Shown here piece after piece: positions 1 through 8,887 of a stretch of 64,000 nt of DNA (positions are counted from its first letter, which is position 1; each line of letters starts with the position of its first letter). Source of the stretch: Salinisphaera sp. LB1 (lineage in GTDB: Bacteria > Pseudomonadota > Gammaproteobacteria > Nevskiales > Salinisphaeraceae). A model generated the notes under the pieces. That model was not told the DNA's origin, did not search any database, and worked only from the letters and a program-made list of their open reading frames with translations. The position numbers and the translations under genes were made by a program. The stretch spans positions 1,488,001-1,552,000 of the forward strand of contig NZ_CP029488.1 of assembly GCF_003177035.1 (NCBI RefSeq), written 5' to 3'.

Positions 1-173
1 AGGCCATTACGGCCCGCATGCAACGCTATCCCGTGATGGCGGTGCCGAGCATCAGCGTCGCCGGGCGCTACTGGACGAGCGGGCGCCTGGCCGGAAGCAA
101 TCAGCGCATGCTCAAGGTGGTGGATTATCTGATCGCTCGCTCGCGCCATGCGGGTGCCAACGCCAGCGGTTGA
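1..173 (+). CDS. dsbA: DsbA-type thiol:disulfide interchange protein, C-terminal fragment
   Basis: The gene enters from the left edge; only the last 56 codons, read from base 3 to the TGA at 171-173, are present. The visible peptide includes AVPSISVAGRYWTSG followed by AGSNQRMLKVVDYLIARSR. This matches the end of the DsbA fold: the cis-proline loop (Val-Pro), a beta strand and the final helix with the family's LKVVDYLI pattern. DsbA is the periplasmic oxidase that introduces disulfides into secreted proteins. The CXXC active site lies outside the window, so the call rests on the C-terminal pattern only. Confidence 0.7.
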   Translation, partial: AITARMQRYPVMAVPSISVAGRYWTSGRLAGSNQRMLKVVDYLIARSRHAGANASG

Positions 174-300
174 TTCGATTGCCGCGCCTCGCATCGCACA
201 TTGCCCGGCCGCATTTGTATCATAGCGGCGCATCGCCGGACGGTCGCGCCCGCGACTGCTCGACTCGTTCAGACGCTCGAACCGTATCCAAGGGGTCCTC

Positions 301-1758
301 ATGCTCATTCCCGTACTACTGGCCGGCGGCACCGGCACGCGATTGTGGCCGGCTTCGCGCCAGAGCCGACCCAAGCAGTTCCTGCCGCTGGCCGGCGGCG
401 AGACCAGTCTGTTGTCGGCCACGCTCGAGCGCCTGCGCACGCTGGACGATCTCGGCGATGCCCTGGCCATCGGCAGCGAAGCGCATCGTTTCGTGATCGC
501 CGAACAGATGCACGCCGCCGGGCACGACGGCCGCATCATCCTGGAGCCGGCCCCGCGCAATACCGCGGCGGCGGTGGCGGCCGCCGCCTTCGAAGCCCGT
601 GCACGGCATGGCGAGGATGTCGAACTGCTGGTGCTGCCCACCGATCATGCGGTAGCCGATCAGGCGGCGTTCGTCGCCACAATCGAGCGCGCTCGCGCGG
701 CCACCGGGGCCGGGCGTCTGGCGTTGTTCGGTGTTGCGCCGGATCGCCCGGAAACCGGCTATGGCTATATTCGCGCAGGGGCGCGGGTTTCCGAGGGCGT
801 GCGCGTGGTCGATGCCTTCGTCGAGAAGCCGGATGTGGCAACCGCCGAGCGGTTTCTCGCCGCGGGCGATCACTACTGGAACAGCGGCATGTTCATGTTC
901 CGGGCGAGCGACTACCTGGAACTACTGTCCGAGCACGCACGCGATATTTTCGACGGGGTCGCGGCGGCCTACGAGAAGGCGACCACGGATATCGATTTCC
1001 TGCGCCTGGACAAGGCCAGCTTCGAGGCCGTGCGCGCCGATTCGATCGACTACGCGGTGATGGAAAAGACCGATCGCGCGGTGATGGCTGAACTGGATGC
1101 CGCCTGGTCGGATCTGGGCAGCTGGACCACGGTCGCCCGCGCCGTCGGGCTGGATGCGCGCGGCAACAGCGCGACCGGCGACGTCTGGCTCGAGGACAGC
1201 GATGACTGCGTGGTGCGCAGTGAAGGTCGGCTGGTGGCCGCGCTCGGCACGCGCGACCAGATCATCATCGAAACCGCCGACGCTGTACTGGTGGCCGATC
1301 GCTCACGCGAGCAGGATATCAAGGCCCTGGTGGCCAAGCTGGCTGCCGCCGGCCGCAGCGAGGCCACCGCGCATCGCAAGTCGTATCGGCCGTGGGGGTC
1401 CTACCAGCAGATCGCGGCCGGGCCGCGTTTCCAGGTCAAGCATATCCGCGTGACGCCGGGCGGACGCCTGTCGCTGCAGTCGCATCATCACCGCGCCGAG
1501 CACTGGATCGTGGTGCGCGGTACCGCCAAGGTCACCTGCGACGAGCGCGAGATGCTGCTCACGGAAAACCAGTCGACCTATATCCCGCTGGGCGCCGTTC
1601 ATCGACTGGAAAACCCGGGCAAGGTAGAACTGGATCTGATCGAAGTACAATCGGGAAGCTATCTGGGCGAGGACGACATCGTGCGTTACGACGATGTGTA
1701 CGGGCGGCCCGAGCTGGAAGAACACGATACCGGCGCGGCTCCGGGCACAGGGGCCTGA
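301..1758 (+). CDS. manC: mannose-1-phosphate guanylyltransferase / mannose-6-phosphate isomerase (bifunctional)
   Basis: Bifunctional enzyme of 485 residues that makes GDP-mannose: the N-terminal nucleotidyltransferase joins GTP and mannose-1-phosphate, and the C-terminal cupin interconverts fructose-6-P and mannose-6-P. The pyrophosphorylase signature GGTGTRLWPASRQSRPKQF is at residues 9-27 and FVEKPD follows near residue 178. The type II isomerase cupin begins near residue 345, with the metal-site region SLQSHHHRAEHWIVV and the end motif IEVQSGSYLGEDDIVRYDD. Length is normal for AlgA/ManC/CpsB. ATG 301 follows AAGGGG. It lies 29 bp before manB, so the pair probably forms an operon feeding exopolysaccharide or LPS synthesis. 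Confidence 0.95.
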   Translation: MLIPVLLAGGTGTRLWPASRQSRPKQFLPLAGGETSLLSATLERLRTLDDLGDALAIGSEAHRFVIAEQMHAAGHDGRIILEPAPRNTAAAVAAAAFEARARHGEDVELLVLPTDHAVADQAAFVATIERARAATGAGRLALFGVAPDRPETGYGYIRAGARVSEGVRVVDAFVEKPDVATAERFLAAGDHYWNSGMFMFRASDYLELLSEHARDIFDGVAAAYEKATTDIDFLRLDKASFEAVRADSIDYAVMEKTDRAVMAELDAAWSDLGSWTTVARAVGLDARGNSATGDVWLEDSDDCVVRSEGRLVAALGTRDQIIIETADAVLVADRSREQDIKALVAKLAAAGRSEATAHRKSYRPWGSYQQIAAGPRFQVKHIRVTPGGRLSLQSHHHRAEHWIVVRGTAKVTCDEREMLLTENQSTYIPLGAVHRLENPGKVELDLIEVQSGSYLGEDDIVRYDDVYGRPELEEHDTGAAPGTGA

Positions 1759-1787
1759 ACCGTCCCCACACTGAAGGAGCATTACCG

Positions 1788-3146
1788 ATGGGCCAGTATT
1801 ATCCGTTTTTCAAGGCGTACGACGTCCGGGCGCGGGTGCCCGATGAACTCGACGCCGGCGTGGCGCGCCGCATCGGCCTGGCGTTCGTCGCCGAACTGGG
1901 CGCGAAGACGGTGGTAGTGGGCCGCGACATGCGCCTGTCCAGCCCCGAACTGGCCGATGCCCTGATCGACGGCCTGACCGCGGCCGGCGCCGATGTGCTC
2001 GATATCGGGCTGTGCGGCACCGAGGAAGTCTATTACGGCGTGTTCTCGCAGGGCGCGGACGGCGGCGTGATGGTCACCGCCAGCCACAACCCGAAGGATT
2101 ACAACGGCCTGAAGTTCGTGCGCGAACAGGCCAAGCCGATCTCGGCGGACACAGGCCTGGCCGACATCGAGCGCCGCGTGCACGACGACGATGTCACGCC
2201 GGCGGCCACACCCGGCGTGCGGCGCACGCTGGATCAGCGCGACGATTACGTCGCCTTTTTGCTGGCCCAGATCAAGCCCGAGAATTTCCAGCCGCTCAAG
2301 ATCGTGGTCAACCCGGGTAACGGCTGTGCCGGTCTCGTGGTGGAAAAACTCGCCGAGAAACTACCGTTCGAGTTCGTGCGCATGCAGTTCGAGCCCGACG
2401 GCGAACTGCCCAACGGCGTGCCCAACCCGCTGCTGATCGAAAACCGCGAGGCGACCTCCCGGGTGGTGCGTGAGGCGGGTGCGGATTTCGGCGTGGCCTG
2501 GGATGGCGACTTCGATCGCTGTTTTTTCTTCGATGAGCACGGCGAGTTCATCGAGGGTTACTACATCGTGGGCCTGATCGCCCAAATGCTGCTCAAGATG
2601 AATCCGGGCGAGGCCATTGTCCACGACCCGCGCCTGGTCTGGAACACGCTGGCCCAGGTCGAGCAGGCCGGCGGACGCGCGGTGGAATCCAAATCCGGGC
2701 ATTCGTTCATGAAGCAGGTCATGCGCGAGAGCGACGCACTGTACGGCGGCGAAATGAGCGCGCATCACTATTTCCGCGAATTCTCCTATGCCGACAACGG
2801 CCATCTGCCGTGGCTGGTGATCGCGCAACTGGTCTCGGAGACCGGCAAGGGCCTGTCGACCCTGGTCGAAGAACGCATTGCCGCGTTCCCGGCCTCCGGC
2901 GAGATCAATCGCAAGGTTGAGGACGCCGACGCAGTGATGGCCGCGATGGAAGCCCATTACGCCGATTCGGCCCAGAGCGTGGAACACGTCGACGGCCTGT
3001 CGATGGACTTCGGCGACTGGCGCTTCAACCTGCGCAAGTCGAACACCGAGCCGGTGATCCGGCTCAACGTCGAAACCCGCGGCGACAAGCCGCTGTTGCG
3101 GGACAAGACCGACGAACTGCTCGCGCGCGTCGGCGGCACGGCGTGA
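1788..3146 (+). CDS. manB: phosphomannomutase (CpsG/ManB type)
   Basis: Converts mannose-6-phosphate to mannose-1-phosphate, the step between the two ManC activities. The 452-residue protein has the phosphoserine loop TASHNPKDYNGLKFV with Ser99, the metal loop DGDFDRC at 239-245, the sugar-binding GGEMSAHHYFR and the phosphate-binding RKSNTEPVIRLNVE near the end. The TASHNP loop and following sequence resemble CpsG more than AlgC. The start is ATG 1788 with AAGGAGC seven bases upstream; the frame is open further upstream but that region overlaps manC and lacks family similarity. Cytoplasmic; probably co-transcribed with manC and mtnA. Confidence 0.95.
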   Translation: MGQYYPFFKAYDVRARVPDELDAGVARRIGLAFVAELGAKTVVVGRDMRLSSPELADALIDGLTAAGADVLDIGLCGTEEVYYGVFSQGADGGVMVTASHNPKDYNGLKFVREQAKPISADTGLADIERRVHDDDVTPAATPGVRRTLDQRDDYVAFLLAQIKPENFQPLKIVVNPGNGCAGLVVEKLAEKLPFEFVRMQFEPDGELPNGVPNPLLIENREATSRVVREAGADFGVAWDGDFDRCFFFDEHGEFIEGYYIVGLIAQMLLKMNPGEAIVHDPRLVWNTLAQVEQAGGRAVESKSGHSFMKQVMRESDALYGGEMSAHHYFREFSYADNGHLPWLVIAQLVSETGKGLSTLVEERIAAFPASGEINRKVEDADAVMAAMEAHYADSAQSVEHVDGLSMDFGDWRFNLRKSNTEPVIRLNVETRGDKPLLRDKTDELLARVGGTA

Positions 3147-3158
3147 CCGGGGTCGGCC

Positions 3159-4211
3159 ATGCGTAATCGACGCGGACTGGGCTTGGCGGTGACCGGCGGG
3201 CAGCTGGCATTGCTGGATCAATCGCAATTGCCGCACGTCGAGCGCTGGCTCGCCATCGACACGGTCGCGGCCATGGTCGAGGCAATCCAGGCGTTACGGG
3301 TGCGCGGCGCGCCGCTGATCGCGATCGCCGCGGCCCTGATGATCGCGGTACGCGCCGAGGCCGGCGACGATCGCGACACGTTGCTCGAAGCGATTGAAAC
3401 CCTGCGATCGGCCCGGCCCACCGCGGTCAATCTGTCCAATGCCATGACCGAACTGCGCCGGGCCATGACCGGCTCGGACTGGCGCTCGGCGCTGGTGGCG
3501 GTCGCCGACGATCTGGCCGACGGCGATGTGGCATTGTGCAGCGCCATGGGTGAAAACGGCGCGGCGTTGATCGCGCCCGGCGAACGCATTCTGACCCACT
3601 GCAATACCGGGGGGCTGGCCACCATCGGCATCGGCACGGCGCTGGGTGTGCTCCGCCGTGCCCACGAACAGGGCAAGGCGATCGCGGTATGGGTGGATGA
3701 GACGCGCCCCCTGCTCCAGGGCGGCCGCCTGACGGCGTGGGAGCTGGGCGCGCTGGGCGTGCCCTATACCTTGATCACCGACAACATGGCCGCGGCCCTC
3801 ATGGCGCGCGGCCAGGTCGATCGCGTCATCGTCGGCGCCGATCGCATCGCGGCCAATGGCGATGTCGCCAACAAGATCGGTACCTATGGCCTGGCCGTGG
3901 CCGCGCACCATCATGGCATTCCGTTTGCCGTGGCCGCGCCCTACACCACCCTTGATCCGGCCTGCGCCTCGGGCGCGGATATCGAGATCGAGCAGCGGGC
4001 GGCCGCCGAGGTGCGCGGCGTGGCCGGGCCGGCCGGCGATCTGTGCTGGGCGCCGGTCGACGCGCCGGTGGCCAATCCGGCCTTCGACGTCACCCCGGCA
4101 GCGCTGATCACCCACTGGATTCTGGATGCGGGTGTGTTCGCTCGCGAGCAGGTGGCAGACGGTGCGCTGGCGGCCGGCGGGGCGGCTTTCGGCGGATCGC
4201 GGGCTTATTAA
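3159..4211 (+). CDS. mtnA: S-methyl-5-thioribose-1-phosphate isomerase
   Basis: Methionine salvage enzyme converting methylthioribose-1-P to methylthioribulose-1-P. The 350-residue protein shows VRGAPLI near 48, [12 protein letters not shown] with the catalytic Cys148, [18 protein letters not shown] at 179-196 and [19 protein letters not shown] with the catalytic Asp228. The C148/D228 spacing equals that of the Bacillus enzyme (C160/D240). It starts 12 bases after manB, so it may be read through from the GDP-mannose genes. Its TAA stop (4209-4211) is also part of the left end of repeat R2. The enolase-phosphatase gene of the same pathway faces it on the other side of that repeat. Confidence 0.95.
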   Translation: MRNRRGLGLAVTGGQLALLDQSQLPHVERWLAIDTVAAMVEAIQALRVRGAPLIAIAAALMIAVRAEAGDDRDTLLEAIETLRSARPTAVNLSNAMTELRRAMTGSDWRSALVAVADDLADGDVALCSAMGENGAALIAPGERILTHCNTGGLATIGIGTALGVLRRAHEQGKAIAVWVDETRPLLQGGRLTAWELGALGVPYTLITDNMAAALMARGQVDRVIVGADRIAANGDVANKIGTYGLAVAAHHHGIPFAVAAPYTTLDPACASGADIEIEQRAAAEVRGVAGPAGDLCWAPVDAPVANPAFDVTPAALITHWILDAGVFAREQVADGALAAGGAAFGGSRAY

Positions 4212-4384
4212 CCCGGCACAAAAATAGATGATTTTTCGGGTTAATAGCGCGAGTATGCGACCGCATGCTCGCCGCGGCCATCGGCCGCGAAGCCTTTGAA
4301 AATAAAAGACGGACAGGCGCCGGCTTTTATTTTTGAAGGCGTTGAAAACAGCGGATGAAGTCGGCTGTTTTGATGCCGGATTAA
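4208..4384. repeat. structured repeat R2, copy 1 (TTAA-ended, MITE-like)
   Basis: A 177-bp element nearly identical to 46215-46392. The left end reads TTAACCCGGCACAAAA and the reverse complement of the right end reads TTAATCCGGCATCAAAA, giving imperfect terminal inverted repeats with TTAA at both edges. Inside are consecutive hairpins: AACCCG...CGGGTT with AAAAAT/ATTTTT; GCGAGTATGC/GCATGCTCGC; GCGGCC-ATC-GGCCGC; GCCTTTGAAAATAAAAG pairing with CTTTTATTTTTGAAGGC; and AAAACAGC/GCTGTTTT. No coding frame is credible. It is AT-rich against its surroundings and sits between the convergent mtnA and mtnC genes. Confidence 0.85.
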
Positions 4385-4525
4385 TAGCCGACTGCATCTG
4401 TGCCCATCGTGCCGGGCATGTGGCCGATTCCGCGGCCATCCAACGGCAGGCAACCCGAATACCGGCGCCCGCGTATCGCAGGGTGAAGCGCCGCCCATTC
4501 ACGTGCCGATGGGGCGTTATACGCC
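4385..4525. other. mtnA-mtnC intergenic remainder
   Basis: Noncoding stretch between repeat R2 and the end of mtnC. The only structure I see is the perfect hairpin GGGCGT-TAT-ACGCCC at 4512-4526, which touches the mtnC stop codon. It may help end mtnC transcripts, but no T-tract follows it on either strand. Confidence 0.4.
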
Positions 4526-5239
4526 CTACAACAGTTCGATCTCCGAGAACGTGGCCACGCTCGGGTGCGCCTGGCTGGCCTCGGCCTTCTCGCGGGTGTC
4601 GTCGTCGCGGGCGATCCAGCAGGTCTGCAGGCCGGCCTGTTTGGCGGCATCGAGTTCGCCGCCGGTATCCGAGATGAACAACAGCGCCCCCGGGTTCTCG
4701 CCGAGCGCCTGCGCGATCGCGGTGTAGCTGTCGGCATTCTTCTTGGCGCCCACGCGCCGGTCGAAGAAGCCGGAAAACAGCCCGGAGATATCGCCGGCGT
4801 CGCTATAGGCGAATAGCAGGCGCTGCGCCTCGGCGGGGGCGGCCGAGTAGGTGAGCAGGGTGCGATGGTCGTCGGCCCAGGATTGCAACGTGGCCACGGC
4901 ATCGTCGTAGACGTGGCCGGTCAGTTCGAAGGCCTGGTAGGCATCCCGCCAGAGCAGATGACAGAGTGCCGCCACCGGGCCGGAATCGCGTTCGACGAGG
5001 CCGAATTCGGCCAGCTCGATCAGCCGCGGGACATCCACCTCGGGTTCGCCGGCCGCCTGCGCCAGCGCTTCGAGCGCTTCGGCCACGTCCGGGCGCTCGG
5101 CATGGCGCTCGATCCAGGGCCCGAGATGCGCCTCGGCGTAGGGAATGAGCACGTCGCGGGTGAACGCCGCATCGCTGACGGTGCCTTCGATATCCACGAT
5201 GATGGCGACGACTTCCGGGCTAAGTTCTTCCAGGCGCAC
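4526..5239 (-). CDS. mtnC: acireductone synthase (enolase-phosphatase E1)
   Basis: HAD-superfamily enzyme of methionine salvage that enolises and dephosphorylates 2,3-diketo-5-methylthiopentyl-1-P to acireductone. In 237 residues it has HAD motif I as DIEGTVSD near residue 17, motif II in TYSAAPAEAQRLLF, the motif III lysine in VGAKKNADSY and motif IV in FISDTGGELDAAK. Length and order match MtnC. Convergent with mtnA; mtnB and mtnD, needed between and after these steps, are not in the window. Start ATG at 5239. Confidence 0.93.
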   Translation of the reverse strand: MRLEELSPEVVAIIVDIEGTVSDAAFTRDVLIPYAEAHLGPWIERHAERPDVAEALEALAQAAGEPEVDVPRLIELAEFGLVERDSGPVAALCHLLWRDAYQAFELTGHVYDDAVATLQSWADDHRTLLTYSAAPAEAQRLLFAYSDAGDISGLFSGFFDRRVGAKKNADSYTAIAQALGENPGALLFISDTGGELDAAKQAGLQTCWIARDDDTREKAEASQAHPSVATFSEIELL

Positions 5240-5317
5240 GACCGGTTCCAGCGAAAGGGCGAGGCCGGCATGCTATCCCGCGTGGCCGGCCCCGCCAAGC
5301 GATCGCCTGGCGCGGCG

Positions 5318-5932
5318 CTATGCTTTCGCGCTGGGGCGGGCAGAAACACGGTCGTGCCAGGCCGCCAGATGCGGCCGATCGCCCACGCGCACGTCGATGA
5401 CACGGGCGAAATCGATCGCCGCCAGCGCGGTGATATCGGCCACTGTGTAGTCGTCGCCGGCAATATGTGGCTGCGTAGCCAGGTGCTGGTCGAGAAAATC
5501 GAACATCCGCAGCGCGGCCTGGGCGCGATCGGCGCCGTAATCGGGAAAAACCGCCTCGCGATCGGAGAAATGGCCGGTCGTATGCCGGAAAGCCATCGCC
5601 ACCGGCAACAGCAGATGCAATTCCATGCGCCGGTTCCACATCTCGATCATGGCCTGCGATTCGGCCGAGTCGCCCATCAACGGCGGCTCCGGATGGGTGA
5701 TCTCGAAGTAACGACAGATCGCCATCGATTCCGACAGGCACTGGCCATCGTCGAATTCGAGCACCGGCACGCCGCCCATCGGATTCTTGGCCTTGAAATG
5801 CGCCGACAGGTTGTCGCCGGCCGCCAGGTCCAGTTGTTCGATCTCGAACTCCGCCAGGTCGATGTTCTTCTCCGCCAGAAAGATACGCAGCCGGCGCGGA
5901 TTGGGGGCCTGACGTGTTTCATAGATCTTCAT
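5318..5932 (-). CDS. glutathione S-transferase family protein
   Basis: A 204-residue GST with an N-terminal thioredoxin fold beginning MKIYETRQAPNPRRLRIFLAE, the GSH-binding cis-proline segment GGVPVLEFDDGQCLSESMAICRYFE and an alpha-helical C-terminal domain containing the capping motif DDYTVADITALAAIDFAR. It probably conjugates or reduces electrophiles in the cytoplasm; the substrate cannot be inferred. ATG 5932 is chosen because the fold begins exactly there, although the frame stays open upstream to 6076, where it would overlap the divergent SDR gene. Gap to mtnC is 78 bp on the same strand. Confidence 0.88.
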   Translation of the reverse strand: MKIYETRQAPNPRRLRIFLAEKNIDLAEFEIEQLDLAAGDNLSAHFKAKNPMGGVPVLEFDDGQCLSESMAICRYFEITHPEPPLMGDSAESQAMIEMWNRRMELHLLLPVAMAFRHTTGHFSDREAVFPDYGADRAQAALRMFDFLDQHLATQPHIAGDDYTVADITALAAIDFARVIDVRVGDRPHLAAWHDRVSARPSAKA

Positions 5933-6044
5933 CGGCTTGTCCTCGTATTTTGCGAATGCGCTGTCCGCCGACCATGCCCCGCCGACAAGACATTGGCAAT
6001 ACGTTGGCGTATGCTTGTAATTGTGACAATAACGCGTGTCAGAT

Positions 6045-6878
6045 ATGAGTGACCATCCGATCTCACACAAGCGCATGGCGATAACGGGGGCGGGCAGCGG
6101 CCTCGGTCGTGCGCTGGCACTGCGTTATGCGCGGGCCGGTTGGCGCGTGGCGGTGACCGATATCCAGGCCGAGCGTGCGCGCCGTGTCGCCGGCGAGGTC
6201 AACGACGCCGGCGGCCAGGCCGTGGCCCAGACCCTGGATACACGGCGCGACGCCGATTTCGCGCAACTCATGGTACGGCTCGACGCCGAATGGGGCGGGG
6301 TGGATGTGTTCGTCAACAACGCGGGCGTGGCCGCGTCCGGCACGGTCGCCGATACGCCGCAGGCGGACTGGGACTGGATCGTCGATATCAACCTGATGGG
6401 GGTGGTGCGCGGTTGCCGGGCGGCGCTCCCGGCGCTTCGCGCCTCACGTGGGCATATCGTGAATACGGCGTCGTTTGCCGCCATCGCCAACGCACCGGGC
6501 ATGGCATCCTACAATGTGACCAAGGCGGGCGTGTTGTCGTTGTCGGAAACCCTGCGTGCCGAGGAATGCGGTCACGGCGTGGGCGTGACCGTGGCCTGTC
6601 CGGCGTTCTTTGCCACCAACCTGATGGACTCGTTTCGCAGCACCGCGCCCGGGCGCGACGCGCTGGTGGCAAAACTGATGGCGCGCTCCGGCGTGACCGC
6701 CGAAGACGTGGCCGATCAGATCTTCGACGCCGTGGCCAGGCGGCGTTTCCTGGTGCTGACGCATCGCGACACGCGATGGCAATATCGATTGAAGCGGCTG
6801 CAGCCGGAATGGTTCTTCCGCGCTGTGGAGAAAATGGCGCGCTCGATGCTCAAACCGCATAGCGGAGAAGCGACATGA
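6045..6878 (+). CDS. SDR family NAD(P)-dependent oxidoreductase
   Basis: Classical short-chain dehydrogenase of 277 residues: cofactor loop TGAGSGLGRA near the start, NNAG at about 90, catalytic Ser in NTASFAAIA and YNVTKAG supplying Tyr and Lys. The long tail (RWQYRLKRLQPEWFFRAVEKMARSM) is typical of the SDRs annotated for lipid or steroid-like substrates, but the substrate is unknown. ATG 6045 is preferred to an in-frame GTG at 6036. Its stop overlaps the next gene by ATGA, so the two are translationally coupled. Divergent from the GST gene. Confidence 0.87.
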   Translation: MSDHPISHKRMAITGAGSGLGRALALRYARAGWRVAVTDIQAERARRVAGEVNDAGGQAVAQTLDTRRDADFAQLMVRLDAEWGGVDVFVNNAGVAASGTVADTPQADWDWIVDINLMGVVRGCRAALPALRASRGHIVNTASFAAIANAPGMASYNVTKAGVLSLSETLRAEECGHGVGVTVACPAFFATNLMDSFRSTAPGRDALVAKLMARSGVTAEDVADQIFDAVARRRFLVLTHRDTRWQYRLKRLQPEWFFRAVEKMARSMLKPHSGEAT

Positions 6879-7933
6879 GTCACGATCGTATCCTTATCTA
6901 CGGTGCCTATGGCTACACCGGCGAATTGATCGCTCGCCAGGCGGTATCCGAGGGGCTGTCGCCGGTACTGTCGGGCCGCAATGCGGCCAAGGTCGCGGCG
7001 CTGGCGCAATCGCTCGGGCTCGACGCCCGCCCATTCGATCTGGAGGGCGACACCGTGGCCGGTCAGCTCGCCGACATCGATGTCGTGCTGCATTGCGCCG
7101 GGCCGTTCGTCGATACCGCGCCGGCGATGGTTGCGGCCTGTATCGCGACCGGCACCCACTACCTCGACATCACCGGCGAGATCGAGGTGTTCGAGCATGT
7201 CTTCGGCCGCGATGCCGATGCGCGTGAAACCGGCGCGGTGTTGTGTCCGGGCGCCGGCTTCGATGTCGTGCCCACCGATTGCCTGGCCGCCGCCCTGGCA
7301 GAGGCGCTATTCGATGCCACGGAACTGGCGCTCGGCTTCGATTCGCGCTCCGGCCTGTCACCGGGTACGGCCCGGACCTCGATCGATGGTCTGGCCGGCG
7401 GCGGCCGCGTGCGCCGCAGCGGCCGGATCGTGAAAGTGCCGATCGCGGCCGACGTCCGGACTATCGATTTCGGCGATGGACGGAAACCGGCCATGACGAT
7501 CCCCTGGGGCGATGTGGCCACCGCTTATTATTCGACCCGCATCCCCAATGTGGCGGTCTATATGCCGGTATCGCCCGCGCGCATCCGCCAGGTGAAATGG
7601 CTGAATTGGGTGCGCCCGGTGCTCGGTCTGTCACCCGTGCGCAATTTCCTCAAGGCGCGTGCCGGCCGGATTCGCGGCCCGGATGCCGCCAAGCGGGCGC
7701 GCCATGGCACCCATGTGTGGGGCGAAGTGCGCAACGCGTCCGGGGCGGTCCGGGTCGGCCGGGTCCATGTGGCCAATGGCTACGATGTGACCGTCCATGC
7801 CAGCCTGGCACTGGCGCGCAAGCTGCTGGGCGAAGCGCCCCAGGGCGGCGCCTACACGCCGTCGAAACTGGCCGGCGCCGGCTTCGTGGAGCAACTGCCC
7901 GGCAGCGGCACGATCCGGATCACGAACGAATAG
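6875..7933 (+). CDS. saccharopine dehydrogenase NADP-binding domain protein (trans-acting enoyl reductase-like)
   Basis: A 352-residue protein opening with a Rossmann loop, LIYGAYGYTGELIARQAV, followed by LSGRNAAKVAALAQSLGL and the strand VVLHCAGPFVDTAPAMV, then HYLDITGE and CPGAGFDVVPTDCLA. These belong to the saccharopine-dehydrogenase-like group that includes mycobacterial trans-acting enoyl reductases; true lysine-pathway enzymes differ. The 4-bp overlap with the SDR before it suggests a two-gene reductase operon acting on one hydrophobic substrate, which is inference. Confidence 0.8.
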   Translation: MSHDRILIYGAYGYTGELIARQAVSEGLSPVLSGRNAAKVAALAQSLGLDARPFDLEGDTVAGQLADIDVVLHCAGPFVDTAPAMVAACIATGTHYLDITGEIEVFEHVFGRDADARETGAVLCPGAGFDVVPTDCLAAALAEALFDATELALGFDSRSGLSPGTARTSIDGLAGGGRVRRSGRIVKVPIAADVRTIDFGDGRKPAMTIPWGDVATAYYSTRIPNVAVYMPVSPARIRQVKWLNWVRPVLGLSPVRNFLKARAGRIRGPDAAKRARHGTHVWGEVRNASGAVRVGRVHVANGYDVTVHASLALARKLLGEAPQGGAYTPSKLAGAGFVEQLPGSGTIRITNE

Positions 7934-8723
7934 TCGGCGTGCGGTGCCCGGCCGGCCGGCGGTGTGCCGTTTCGATATCGAAATAGGCGGCCAGTACGGC
8001 ATACAGATCCGGATGGGCGCCGGCCAGGGCCTCGCCGCGCTGGAAGAAGGCCTCGGCCGCCTCGGCGAAGAACGCGTCGAGCGCGATGTCCTCGTCCAGC
8101 GGCAGCAGATTGGAGCCGGTCTCGCGCAGGCGCCGCCATTGTTGTTCGAGCGCATCGCCCCAGGTCAGTCCGCCGGCGACCACGGTCGTGGGGACGGCGA
8201 AATCATGCAGCCGTGCGATTTGGCGCACGATGGGATTCTGCGGCCCGCCGTTCAGGGCAGCGACCACCGCCGGCCACGACACATGCAGCCTCAGCGTTCG
8301 CCAGCTGTCGCCGGTTGCCATTTCGCCGAGATCTTCCAGCAGGCCGGTCACAGGCGGCCCCGACCATTCGCTGTCGAGATCGTCATGCACGACGATCTCG
8401 GTGGGCAAGCGCGTCTGGCTGGGCTGGGCGCCGAGACAGAGCATGCCCATCTGGCCGGCCAGCGCCAGCCGCTGGTCGGCGCTCAGGGTGCGCCCCGAGT
8501 CGGCGATCAGGTCGGTATCGCGCAGCACATGCGCGGTGCGACGCTGCAGGCGGGCCAGGCGCCGAGCGTCGAGGCGGCGAATCCACGGCATCAATCGGCC
8601 CAGGCGGCGCCGCTCGGCCGCCGATAGCGCCGGATGTCGGCGCGCCCAGCCCGGGCCGAGAATCATCAGCGCCACAGCGGTCAGTGCACCGGCCGTCACC
8701 AGCAGGCTCGTGAACAGGTTCAT
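7920..8723 (-). CDS. MtfA/M90-like protein with a lost zinc-peptidase motif
   Basis: A 267-residue protein with one N-terminal membrane segment (residues 5-24). From about residue 45 it follows the MtfA (M90 peptidase, DgsA anti-repressor) layout: the segment RLMPWIRRL, an Ala/Leu-rich QMGMLCLG helix, the strand TEIVVHDDL, then GDSWRTLRLHVSWPAVV, and near the end DAFFAEAAEAFFQRGEALAG and HPDLYAVLAAYF, which match MtfA's C-terminal helices. Where MtfA has HEFAH/HEVAH followed by KLD, this protein reads RQIAR-LHD (residues 167-174), so both zinc histidines and the catalytic Glu are missing. It overlaps the end of the convergent gene by 14 bp. Probably a non-catalytic, membrane-anchored paralogue; function unknown. 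Confidence 0.65.
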   Translation of the reverse strand: MNLFTSLLVTAGALTAVALMILGPGWARRHPALSAAERRRLGRLMPWIRRLDARRLARLQRRTAHVLRDTDLIADSGRTLSADQRLALAGQMGMLCLGAQPSQTRLPTEIVVHDDLDSEWSGPPVTGLLEDLGEMATGDSWRTLRLHVSWPAVVAALNGGPQNPIVRQIARLHDFAVPTTVVAGGLTWGDALEQQWRRLRETGSNLLPLDEDIALDAFFAEAAEAFFQRGEALAGAHPDLYAVLAAYFDIETAHRRPAGHRTPTIRS

Positions 8724-8887
8724 GCCATCGCGCCGGCCACAGCGGCGATCATCACGTCGTCTGTACGAAGAGGCTGTGGTCGATACACGAGCGATAAATA
8801 CGCAGCTTGCGGGATGATTCTACAAAACATCTTGGCCACCGTGATATCGAGGGGCTGTCACGTCCGTTGATGAATGGGCGTGACCGG

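Noticed and set aside
4208-4384. R2 elements as integron attC sites
   Set aside because: TTAAC/GTTAA-like ends are present, but there is no integrase, no array of cassettes, and the multi-hairpin AT-rich interior is unlike an attC stem.
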